Assembly: GCA_017525805.1 (NCBI GenBank)
Contig: JAFXSH010000070.1
Span: 1-53,318 of the forward strand
Direction: 5' to 3'
DNA length: 53,318 nt
From: Clostridia bacterium
GTDB taxonomy: Bacteria; Bacillota_A; Clostridia; Christensenellales; Aristaeellaceae
Shown here: positions 37,063 through 43,860 of the stretch, in pieces
Layout of the letters: every line of letters begins with the position of its first letter
How positions within the stretch are numbered: the stretch's first letter is position 1
Translations under genes and position numbers: made by a program
Notes under the pieces: model-generated
The model's input: the letters and a program-made list of their open reading frames with translations, nothing else
What the model was told of the DNA's origin: nothing
Database searches by the model: none

Positions 37063-37931
37063 GCGCCCGGCGGGGCACGTTACTAAAGGGTGCAAGACCC
37101 AAATCCACCCGGTAGCAGGCTGAAGGCAAAGGGGTCCGCCGCGAGGCGGAATCTGGATGTGGGAGCAGACTAACCACGGGCAAACCTCTGGCCTGACGAA
37201 GAGAAACCACATAGAAGGTCGCTTATGAGGGTAAGACTGCCGAACAAGCCGAAGCCATAGTACCTCAAAAAATGAGGGAAGGGCGGAACCAAGACAGCCC
37301 GGAGTAGCGGTCGAAAGGAGAACAGCATGGAGAAAGCAGAATACGTTGGGAACGGCGGCTGCCCGCAAAGAGATAACACGGAATGCGAAGGGTATGCGGA
37401 GGCGCGGAGTGCTGTTCAGACCGAGCCAGGAGAAACGGGAAGCAGACAGCCGGAACTGCTGGAAAAGTATTGTGCAGGGACAACCTGAACAATGCTTACA
37501 AGCGGGTGAAGACAAACAAGGAGACGGGATGACCGTGGAAGCGGCGCTGCCATGGCTCAAAGAACACGGGAAGGCAGCGTCCATGAAGAACCGAATGGAA
37601 GAATGAAACGGATGGCTTCGCAGACGATTCAGGCAGTACATCTGAAAACAGTGGAAGAATCCCGGGACCAAGTTGCGAAATCTGATGAAGCTGGGCATCC
37701 CGGAATAATTCGCCAGAATGGCGGCCAACAGTCGGAAAGCTTACTGGTTTATGGCGGAAACCACCACCGTAAAAAGCCATATCAAACGAAAGGCTCATAC
37801 GCGCCCCGGATACTTTGACTTATCCGAAGCGTATGAGCGCATTCAGTCTGCTTGCATTGGACGCGCCGTGTACCGAACGGTACGCACGGCGCGGTGAGAG
37901 GACGGAGGTCAGTCCCCCCTCCTGCTCGATT
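37061..37931 (+). mobile_element. Decayed group II intron
   Basis: The 5' end GTGCGCCCGG matches the start of bacterial group II introns (GUGYG). About 265 bases of structured RNA follow, with a GTCCGCCGCGAGGCGGA hairpin at about 37131-37151, then a broken intron-encoded protein frame. The 3' end carries a domain V-like hairpin (37863-37892, GCGCCGTGTACCGAACGG...) followed by GTGAGAGG. A domain VI-like stem then ends CTGCTCGATT at about 37931. The size (about 870 bases against the usual 2-2.5 kb or more) reflects loss of most of the reverse transcriptase. It inserted directly at the base of a terminator stem, as group IIC introns do, although the protein remnant cannot settle the class. The exact ends are my estimate. 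Confidence 0.85.
37327..37897 (+). pseudogene. Group II intron reverse transcriptase/maturase, deleted and frameshifted
   Basis: Pieces of the maturase are visible in different frames. They are an N-terminal start (MEKAEYVGNGGCPQRD), then LLEK and RDNLNNAYKRVKTNKETG. After a frame change comes MTVEAALPWLKEHGK. All reverse transcriptase blocks with the YADD site are missing. The C-terminal X/maturase region reappears as NGWLRRRFRQYI-stop-KQWKNPGTKLRNLMKLGIPE-stop-FARMAANSRKAYW and ends AVYRTVRTAR. The two internal stops replace expected Trp (TGA) and Tyr (TAA). It cannot make an active protein, so the intron cannot move on its own. Confidence 0.88.
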
Positions 37932-37939
37932 GCTGATAT

Positions 37940-38167
37940 TCAGATGGTGAAGGGTTGGATGTCGGCGATCAGATCATCGCAGTTATCGTCATACACATCC
38001 ATGGTAATGGGTTTGCTCAGATCCAGGGAGAAGATGCCCAGGATGGATTTTGCGTCAACCACATGGCGGCCGGCCCGCAGGTCTACTTCGTAGGGATACC
38101 GGTTCACCGTGTTTACGAAGGTTTTTACTTCTTCGGCAAAACTGAGCTTGATGGGTACAGAACGCAT
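37940..38167 (-). CDS. HPr-like protein lacking the phosphorylatable histidine
   Basis: A 75-residue protein with the HPr fold signature around the Ser46 region: RHVVDAKSILGIFSLDLSKPI, where Ser41 aligns with the regulatory Ser of HPr. The N-terminal loop that carries the active His15 in HPr (LHARPA) reads KLSFAEEVKTFVNTVNR, with no His. It therefore cannot accept phosphate from enzyme I, and I expect a regulatory or PTS-independent role. Similar proteins are common in Clostridia. The ATG has a GAGGAGG box. It is convergent with the foldase gene, and the intron remnant ends 9 bases from its stop codon. Confidence 0.85.
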   Translation of the reverse strand: MRSVPIKLSFAEEVKTFVNTVNRYPYEVDLRAGRHVVDAKSILGIFSLDLSKPITMDVYDDNCDDLIADIQPFTI

Positions 38168-38200
38168 GGGAAACGCACCTCCTCTTCAATGTTGGTTATT

Positions 38201-38229
38201 ATTTTACCTCAAACGGCGAAAAAAAGCAA
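38201..38229 (-). promoter_or_regulatory. Sigma-A promoter of the HPr-like gene
   Basis: Minus strand: -35 TTGCTT (38224-38229), 17-bp spacer, -10 TAAAAT (38201-38206), 34 bases before the start codon. Confidence 0.65.
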
Positions 38230-38249
38230 CTGAAATGTTTTCATTATGC

Positions 38250-38279
38250 TTGCATGTGCCGCGAAATGTGTTGTATAGT
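38250..38279 (+). promoter_or_regulatory. Sigma-A promoter of the DUF3783 gene
   Basis: -35 TTGCAT (38250-38255), 18-bp spacer, -10 TATAGT (38274-38279), about 28 bases before the start codon. Confidence 0.65.
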
Positions 38280-38306
38280 AGGAACAGGGATGGGAGGATT
38301 GATGCA

Positions 38307-38675
38307 ATGAAGCCGCTCATGCTTTGCGCGCGGATGGAGCCGGGCAAACTCATGCGCGTTTCCCTGATCGCTGGTTCTTTGGGGATTACTGTAAAGGAAG
38401 TAAAAGAAGATCAATTTGGGCAGAGACTGGAAACGCTGTGTGGCTTACAGCCGATTAGTCCGGCGGCCGGAAAGGCGCAAGTCGTCGGAGAAATGGCAGT
38501 GATGGCCTTTTTCCCGGATGCGCTGATCGACCAGCTGTTCCAGGCCCTCCGCAAAAACGGTGTGGAAAGGCCGCGCCTCATGGCGGTACTGACGCCCACG
38601 AACCGATCCTGGACGCTGGAACGCCTCTATCGGGAACTGCAAAAGGAATATGCCGCGATGAACGCGGGGAAGTGA
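38307..38675 (+). CDS. DUF3783-like protein
   Basis: A 122-residue cytosolic protein. Its second half, VVGEMAVMAFFPDALIDQLF followed by RPRLMAVLTPTNRSWTLERLYREL, matches the pattern of the DUF3783 family of Firmicutes (a hydrophobic strand, helix, then TPxNxxW). The function is unknown. The ATG at 38307 has a GGGAGG box; the frame is open well upstream but without a box. The DMT transporter gene begins 20 bases after its stop and is probably in the same operon. Confidence 0.78.
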   Translation: MKPLMLCARMEPGKLMRVSLIAGSLGITVKEVKEDQFGQRLETLCGLQPISPAAGKAQVVGEMAVMAFFPDALIDQLFQALRKNGVERPRLMAVLTPTNRSWTLERLYRELQKEYAAMNAGK

Positions 38676-38694
38676 GTACGGGGGGGATCGTCCG

Positions 38695-39585
38695 GTGGGA
38701 TATTTTTATCTCGTTTTGGTCGCGCTGTTTTTCAGTTTTGGCGGCACGTCCGTCAAACTGATTCGGCCTTATTTTTCGCCGTTCATGATCACGTTTCTCC
38801 GCTTCTTCGTGGCGGTTTTCTGGCTGATCGGTTTAAAGGCCGTAAAGCGGCAGCGGCTGCGGAAGGATTTCTGGCCGTCATTTATGGCGCATTGGAAATG
38901 GCTGGTTTTCGGTGCCTGCGCCAAACTGGCGGCCTACATTATGGAAAACGTTGCCCTATCCATAGGCGTTTCCTACGGAAACATTTTGACGCAGCCCGCC
39001 CAGATGATCCTGCTGACCATCTTGGGCGTGACGGTGCTGCATGAAAAAATGAGCGCCGCCAAATGGGCGGGCGTGGCGTGCTGCATTACCGGTATTCTGC
39101 TCATTTCCTGGAACGGCCTTCCTTTGGACGCCCTGCTGGGTGAACAGCTTACGCTGACGCTGCTGTATATCTTTTCCGGTTTCTGCGCCGGGCTGTTCGT
39201 ATTCACCCAGAAGAAGGTGTCCGCTGATTTTGATATTTTGGACAGCAATCTGTTCATGTTTGCTCTGGCTGCGGTCCTGGCCTTTCTGTTTCCAGCGGCG
39301 CAGGGCGAAATCCTGCCCGCTTCCCCGCCGGATTTGACCTGCATTGCCGCTGTGATCTGGTTCGGCTTTGTCACCGGCATCGGTTTTTATCTCAATGCCA
39401 AGGCAATTCCCCTGGTTCCCTTCCGCATGGTGGCGCTGCTGCAAAGCACCATGGTGTTTTTCGCCCTGGCCTGGGGCATCCTGTTTTTCCATGAGCCGGT
39501 CAGCCTTTGGATCATCTCCGGCACGGTGCTGTTCGTGACGGGCATCGTGGTAATGCAGCATAAGGAAAAGCCAAAGACCGCGTAA
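38695..39585 (+). CDS. DMT-superfamily (EamA) transporter
   Basis: A 296-residue polytopic membrane protein with ten hydrophobic spans in two EamA repeats. The first ends near NILTQPAQMILLTILGVTVLHEKMS and GITGILLISWN-like sequence. The second ends near LLQSTMVFFALAWGILFFHEPVS and LFVTGIVVMQHK. EamA proteins export metabolites or amino acids, and the substrate cannot be read from sequence. The start is a GTG at 38695 with a GGGGGGA box 8 bases away. It follows the DUF3783 gene closely and ends just before the cstA promoter. Confidence 0.9.
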   Translation: MGYFYLVLVALFFSFGGTSVKLIRPYFSPFMITFLRFFVAVFWLIGLKAVKRQRLRKDFWPSFMAHWKWLVFGACAKLAAYIMENVALSIGVSYGNILTQPAQMILLTILGVTVLHEKMSAAKWAGVACCITGILLISWNGLPLDALLGEQLTLTLLYIFSGFCAGLFVFTQKKVSADFDILDSNLFMFALAAVLAFLFPAAQGEILPASPPDLTCIAAVIWFGFVTGIGFYLNAKAIPLVPFRMVALLQSTMVFFALAWGILFFHEPVSLWIISGTVLFVTGIVVMQHKEKPKTA

Positions 39586-39602
39586 ACTTTTTTGTGTTTT
39601 AC

Positions 39603-39632
39603 TTGACAATGCGCGCCCGAATATGACATAAT
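39603..39632 (+). promoter_or_regulatory. Sigma-A promoter of cstA and its leader
   Basis: -35 TTGACA (39603-39608), 18-bp spacer, -10 CATAAT (39627-39632). Transcription should start near 39640, leaving a leader of about 260 bases before the cstA ATG. Confidence 0.75.
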
Positions 39633-39639
39633 AAACTTG

Positions 39640-39871
39640 TCTTCGAGCCCATGCGCCTGTGGCAAACGCTATGGAGCATGGGCCGCGCCGGAAAGCCCGG
39701 TTCAGGGCGCGGCTGGAAACGGCCGCACCTTCCGTATTTGAAAAGGAGACAGACGAAGGGCCGCGCTGATACCGCCCTTTTTGTCCGTGTATCCTTTTTG
39801 GATGCGCGGATATTTTTTCCGCCGGTTTTCCGCATAGGGTTGGCGCTGGAAACGGCCCGGCTCCTTTTTTT
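39640..39871 (+). ncRNA. Structured cis-acting leader of cstA (candidate riboswitch or attenuator)
   Basis: A 313-base gap without a gene precedes cstA, and most of it would be transcribed. The proximal part folds into P1 GCCCATGC/GCATGGGC (39647-39654 with 39676-39683) and P2 CCGCGCC/GGCGCGG (39683-39689 with 39706-39712). The 12-mer CTGGAAACGGCC occurs twice (39713-39724 and 39846-39857). Possible terminator-like stems are AAGGGC/GCCCTT followed by Ts near 39760-39785, and GCCGGTTTTCC with GGAAACGGCCCGGC followed by TCCTTTTTTT ending near 39871. This looks like a sensing domain plus expression platform. It does not match the consensus of the common riboswitch classes or a T-box that I can recall. 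The class and the fold are inferred by eye. Confidence 0.5.
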
Positions 39872-39898
39872 GAAAGTATACAATGGGGGGATGTTTTA

Positions 39899-41311
39899 AT
39901 GATTTCTTTGACGATCTCTTTCGCGGTGCTGATCGCGGGATACTTTGTTTACGGCAGGGTGCTGGATCGTGTGTTTGTGCCCGATGATCGGAAGACCCCT
40001 GCCTATGCAAATCAGGACGGTGTGGACTTTATTCCGCTGCCCACCTGGAAAGCGTTCCTGGTGCAGTTGCTCAACATCGCGGGCACCGGGCCGATTTTCG
40101 GCGCGCTGATGGGGGCCTGCTTTGGGCCGGTGGTATTCCTGTGGATCATCCTCGGTTCTGTACTGGCCTGCGGCGTTCACGATTACATGAGCGGTATGAT
40201 TTCCGAGCGGCACGACGGCGCGTCCATTGCGGAGCTCAGCGGCATCTATCTGGGCAAGGGCGCAAAATGGGCCATGCGTATTTTTTCCATTCTGCTTCTG
40301 CTGCTGACGGGCACGGTGTTCGTCACTTCCCCTGCGGCGCTGCTGGCAAGGCTGACGCCGGACGCGCTGAACGTAACCTTCTGGATCGTGGTGATCCTCA
40401 TCTATTATATTCTGGCGACGCTGCTGCCCATTGACAAAATCATCGGCAAGCTGTACCCGGTGTTCGGCGCGGTGCTGATTATCATGGCGGCGGGCATCCT
40501 GGGCGGCGTCATTTTCGGCGGCTACAATGTCCCTGAAATCACACTGCAAAGTCTGCATCCGGAAGGGCTTCCCGTTTGGCCTTTTATGTTTGTTACCGTG
40601 GCCTGCGGGGCGATTTCCGGTTTCCATGCTACTCAGTCGCCCATGGTGGCAAAATGCATCCAGTCCGAAAAAGTGGGCCGCAAGGTCTTCTACGGGGCCA
40701 TGCTCTCCGAATCCGTAATCGCCCTGGTTTGGGCGGCGGGCGGCGTGGCTTTTTACGGCGCCACTGGCGGGCTGCAAAATGCGCTTTCCGAGCTGGGCCA
40801 GTCCGGCGCGGTCTATGATATTTCCACTGGCATGCTGGGGCCGGTGGGCGGTATTTTGGCGATCGTTGGCGTGATCGCGTGCCCGATCACATCCGGCGAC
40901 ACGGCGTTCCGCTCCGCCAGGCTGATTCTGGCTGAAATCACTGGACTGAATCAAAAGCATATTCGCAGCCGCCTCATCATTACGCTGCCGCTGCTGGGCG
41001 CTGGCGCAGTACTGACGCAGCTGGATTTTAACGTGCTTTGGCGCTACTTTTCCTGGAGCAATCAGACGCTGGCGATGGTATCTCTTTGGGTCGCCACGGC
41101 CTATCTGCTGAAAAGCCATAAGAATAAATGGGAAAGCCTGCTCACGGCTCTTCCCGCAGCCTTTATGACGGCGGTGAGTACGACCTACATCCTCATGGCC
41201 CCCGAGGGCTTCCATCTCAGCACGGGCGTCAGCTATCCAATTGGCGCCGCGTTTGCTGCGGTGAGCGTTGCCATTTATCTTTCAATAAGCCGAAAGCTGA
41301 GCGGAAAATAA
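39899..41311 (+). CDS. cstA: CstA-family carbon starvation transporter (short type)
   Basis: A 470-residue polytopic membrane protein with about 12 spans. The CstA signatures are FIPLPTWKAFLVQLLNIAGTGPIFGALMGACFGP, GVHDYMSGMISERHDGASIAELSGIYLG, and CGAISGFHATQSPMVAKCI followed by CPITSGDTAFRSARLILAE. CstA/BtsT proteins take up pyruvate and possibly peptides during nutrient stress. The Clostridia proteins are shorter than the E. coli ones (about 700). Start ATG with a GGGGGG box. A long structured leader precedes it and the deaminase-like gene follows 41 bases downstream, apparently in one operon. Confidence 0.95.
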   Translation: MISLTISFAVLIAGYFVYGRVLDRVFVPDDRKTPAYANQDGVDFIPLPTWKAFLVQLLNIAGTGPIFGALMGACFGPVVFLWIILGSVLACGVHDYMSGMISERHDGASIAELSGIYLGKGAKWAMRIFSILLLLLTGTVFVTSPAALLARLTPDALNVTFWIVVILIYYILATLLPIDKIIGKLYPVFGAVLIIMAAGILGGVIFGGYNVPEITLQSLHPEGLPVWPFMFVTVACGAISGFHATQSPMVAKCIQSEKVGRKVFYGAMLSESVIALVWAAGGVAFYGATGGLQNALSELGQSGAVYDISTGMLGPVGGILAIVGVIACPITSGDTAFRSARLILAEITGLNQKHIRSRLIITLPLLGAGAVLTQLDFNVLWRYFSWSNQTLAMVSLWVATAYLLKSHKNKWESLLTALPAAFMTAVSTTYILMAPEGFHLSTGVSYPIGAAFAAVSVAIYLSISRKLSGK

Positions 41312-41352
41312 TCAATTCGATCATAGACGCTATTAAGGCGGAAAGGGCGGGA

Positions 41353-43803
41353 ATGATGGTCTTTTTTCAGCAGTTTTATCTGGATCGTGAAAAGGATATT
41401 GTGGTGGACCTGTATATGGAAGGCGACCATCTTCTATACGTGATTCGCACGCCCAATCATCATACGGGCAACCTGATCACCAACCTTGCCAGGCTTTGCG
41501 CGCTGGAAACTGCGGAGGATGAAAATGGATTAAAGGTGATCCGCGGCGAAATTCCCTGTTATTTCGACGGAGACAATCGGAAAATGTACATCCTGCGGCT
41601 GGGGAATACCAAGATCGCCAATATTTTTCCGGACGGGCGGGTGGAACTGAAAGCTTCCATTCCCTCCATTTCCAAAACGCTCATGAGCCAGACTAAGGAC
41701 TACCGGTTGGGCGTGGAAAAAACCATCGTAAAAACCTACATCCGGGGCGACTGCAAATTCCGCACAGACTTGCATACCCACATGAACGGCAACCTGCCGC
41801 CGGACGCCCTGATTGCTTTAGGGATCATCCATCAGATACGGTATCCGCTTTATTACATCAAAAAGTTAGGGCTTCTGTGTACGGATTCCCAATGGGTATT
41901 TCTGGAAACGGAAAGGGTCGAAGCGGAAAAGAACCTGGACCTGAGCGCCCTGACAGGCCGCCATCGGGAACGCCGGATCGACGATTTCACCTTCATCAAT
42001 TTTGCCGATCTGATTTTGGGCAATCCCCAAAATGCCGCCGCCAACATCGAGAAAATCCGCAATTCCCTCACCATTCCCAAGGACGGCCAAGCGGTATTTG
42101 CTGATCTGGAAAAGGTCTACCTATACCGGTACGTATTTACCAAGGGCGTTCCCGATCTGCATCCCTTTTCCGGCATCAATATCGAAAGCATCCCGGACCG
42201 GGAGGTATACGCATACGCGGAGAAAATGCGCCAGGACCGGGAGGACAGCCGGTACCGGAGCAATACCCTTTATCAGGACCTGCTGCTGTGGATCGCCAGG
42301 GAATACCGGAAACGGGGCATTGAATACGCGGAAATCAGCGACACTTCCCTGCTAAACAAGGCGGAATTTCCAGAAAAGCTGCGCCAAATTCATGAAATCA
42401 TGCCCACCGTGACCCGCGAAACCGGCGTGCTGCTGCGCTTCCTGACCGGCATCCGCCGCATTCCCCTGACCATCGTCCGGGATCAGGTAACGCCCAATGA
42501 TTATCTGATAGAAAACCTGCGCTGCCTGCGCGTGATCGCGGGAGATCCCTATATCGCGGGCAGCGATATTATCGGCGAGGAAATCAACGATATCCTGGAA
42601 CTGCGGGGCGTGATCGGAGAGTTGACCGCCCTTGCGGGAGAACATCCCGGCTTTGTGATCCGCGTTCATGCCGGGGAAAACGACGGACTCCGGGATAACG
42701 TGGCAAACAGCATCCGCTGCGTGGTGGAATCGCTGAAGGAAGGGAAGCCCATGCCGCCTATCAGGCTGGGCCACGGCCTGTATACCTGTGATTTGAGCAG
42801 CCCCAAGGGGAAAAAGCTGCTGGCGGATATGCGGAAATATGGCGTTACGCTGGAGTTTCAGATCACATCCAACGTGCGGCTCAACAATCTGAGCAGCCTG
42901 GACAGGCACCCCCTGCGGCAATACTTGCAAGCGGGGATTCGCTGCGTCCAGGGAACGGACGGCGGCGCGCTGTACGGCACCAATTCCATCGATGAAGAAT
43001 TGAGCCTTGAAAAACTGCTGAACTTGACGCACGAGGAATTATGCCGCATGCGCCGGGCGGAGGACGAAACCTTAGCGGAAAGCCGCCGCGTATTTGAAGA
43101 AAAGATGCATTCGTTCCGGCAGGATTGTCCCGCCGGAGACGTAGCACTTTATTACAGCCGCAGACTGGAGAAAGCCGCGCGTATGGCTAAGACGCTATGG
43201 GAAGCACCTGGCCGGATCAGTGCGGAAAGGGAATTAAAGGGGCAGATAGCATCCCTCCCGGAAGGACTGTTTCCCATCGTGGTCGCGGGCGGCAGCTTCA
43301 ACAGCAGCGGACGCCGCACCGTGATAAGAGATGAGGAACGCGCCTTTATCGATACGCTTTTACAATGCGCCGATCACGATAAGGTATGTTTCGTTGTGGG
43401 CCATACGCTGTCCGGCTTGGAAGGATATTTAGCGCGCCGGGCTGCAGGCCGCTTTGCCGTTTTTGCCATCGTTCCCAATCAGATCACCCGCATGGAAAAA
43501 ACACGTCTGGAAAAGATGAAAATCGGTATTCTTATATCCATCGAAAGTTCCGGCATGGGGCTGTATAAGAGCTTTGCCTATGAGATTTTCCAAAAAAAGC
43601 CGTCGCTCCTTCTGGCTTTTGATGGCAATTCCGCCGCGCTGAACCTGATCCAGGAGGCAAAGAACGGCCTGGAAAAAAGCCGCATCTATATCAACCCCAA
43701 ATCCCGTGATTTGGCGGTAAAAGCTAAATTGCTGGAAGGCTATGTTCGGCCTTTAACGAATCCGGAGAGCATCCTGTCGGATTTGAACCTGACAAAATCA
43801 TAA
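41353..43803 (+). CDS. Multidomain adenosine-deaminase-like protein with SLOG-like C-terminal region
   Basis: An 816-residue protein with three regions. Residues 1-135 are an unrecognised beta-rich domain (FFQQFYLDREKDIVVDLYME). Residues 136-615 contain the adenosine deaminase core: HxH in DLHTHMNGNL (His141, His143), VHAGEN (His439, Glu442), RLGHGL (His474) and QGTDGG (Asp536). About 250 residues separate the first and second motifs, longer than in classical enzymes. The usual second Asp of the TDDP motif is Gly. Residues 635-800 look like a Rossmann/SLOG nucleotide-sensing fold: PIVVAGGSFN, then VCFVVGHTLSGLEGYLARRA and ISIESSGMGLYKSF. It might deaminate an adenine nucleotide or nucleoside under control of a bound ligand. 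The ATG has a weak GGGCGG box; the frame opens inside cstA. Confidence 0.85.
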   Translation: MMVFFQQFYLDREKDIVVDLYMEGDHLLYVIRTPNHHTGNLITNLARLCALETAEDENGLKVIRGEIPCYFDGDNRKMYILRLGNTKIANIFPDGRVELKASIPSISKTLMSQTKDYRLGVEKTIVKTYIRGDCKFRTDLHTHMNGNLPPDALIALGIIHQIRYPLYYIKKLGLLCTDSQWVFLETERVEAEKNLDLSALTGRHRERRIDDFTFINFADLILGNPQNAAANIEKIRNSLTIPKDGQAVFADLEKVYLYRYVFTKGVPDLHPFSGINIESIPDREVYAYAEKMRQDREDSRYRSNTLYQDLLLWIAREYRKRGIEYAEISDTSLLNKAEFPEKLRQIHEIMPTVTRETGVLLRFLTGIRRIPLTIVRDQVTPNDYLIENLRCLRVIAGDPYIAGSDIIGEEINDILELRGVIGELTALAGEHPGFVIRVHAGENDGLRDNVANSIRCVVESLKEGKPMPPIRLGHGLYTCDLSSPKGKKLLADMRKYGVTLEFQITSNVRLNNLSSLDRHPLRQYLQAGIRCVQGTDGGALYGTNSIDEELSLEKLLNLTHEELCRMRRAEDETLAESRRVFEEKMHSFRQDCPAGDVALYYSRRLEKAARMAKTLWEAPGRISAERELKGQIASLPEGLFPIVVAGGSFNSSGRRTVIRDEERAFIDTLLQCADHDKVCFVVGHTLSGLEGYLARRAAGRFAVFAIVPNQITRMEKTRLEKMKIGILISIESSGMGLYKSFAYEIFQKKPSLLLAFDGNSAALNLIQEAKNGLEKSRIYINPKSRDLAVKAKLLEGYVRPLTNPESILSDLNLTKS

Positions 43804-43813
43804 AACAACTTTT

Positions 43814-43857
43814 ACATAAGAAAAGCGCGGCTGACCGCGCTTTTCTTATGTGTTTTT
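43814..43857 (+). terminator. Strong terminator of the cstA operon
   Basis: A perfect 17-bp stem, ACATAAGAAAAGCGCGG (43814-43830) with its complement at 43835-43851, has a CTGA loop and is followed by GTTTTT. It also separates the convergent WG-repeat gene ending at 43861. Confidence 0.95.
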
Positions 43858-43860
43858 CCG

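Noticed and set aside
37061..37931. A coding gene from one of the plus-strand frames here
   Set aside because: The fragments in three frames join into one broken maturase with deletions and stops, and the flanks form group II intron structures.
39640..39871. T-box leader of cstA
   Set aside because: A GATACCGCCC stretch at 39769-39778 recalls the T-box ACCGCG part, but the GGGTGG context, the specifier loop and stem I motifs are absent.
39896..41215. Long minus-strand open frame opposite cstA
   Set aside because: The hydrophilic, His/Gln-rich product has no domain, and the plus-strand membrane protein is unmistakable.
41353..43803. A complete RADAR defence system
   Set aside because: The deaminase is long like RdrB, but no RdrA-like large AAA+ ATPase is encoded next to it. 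The only AAA+ protein nearby is an FtsH-like protease, and the neighbour is a cstA transporter. I keep only the domain-level similarity.
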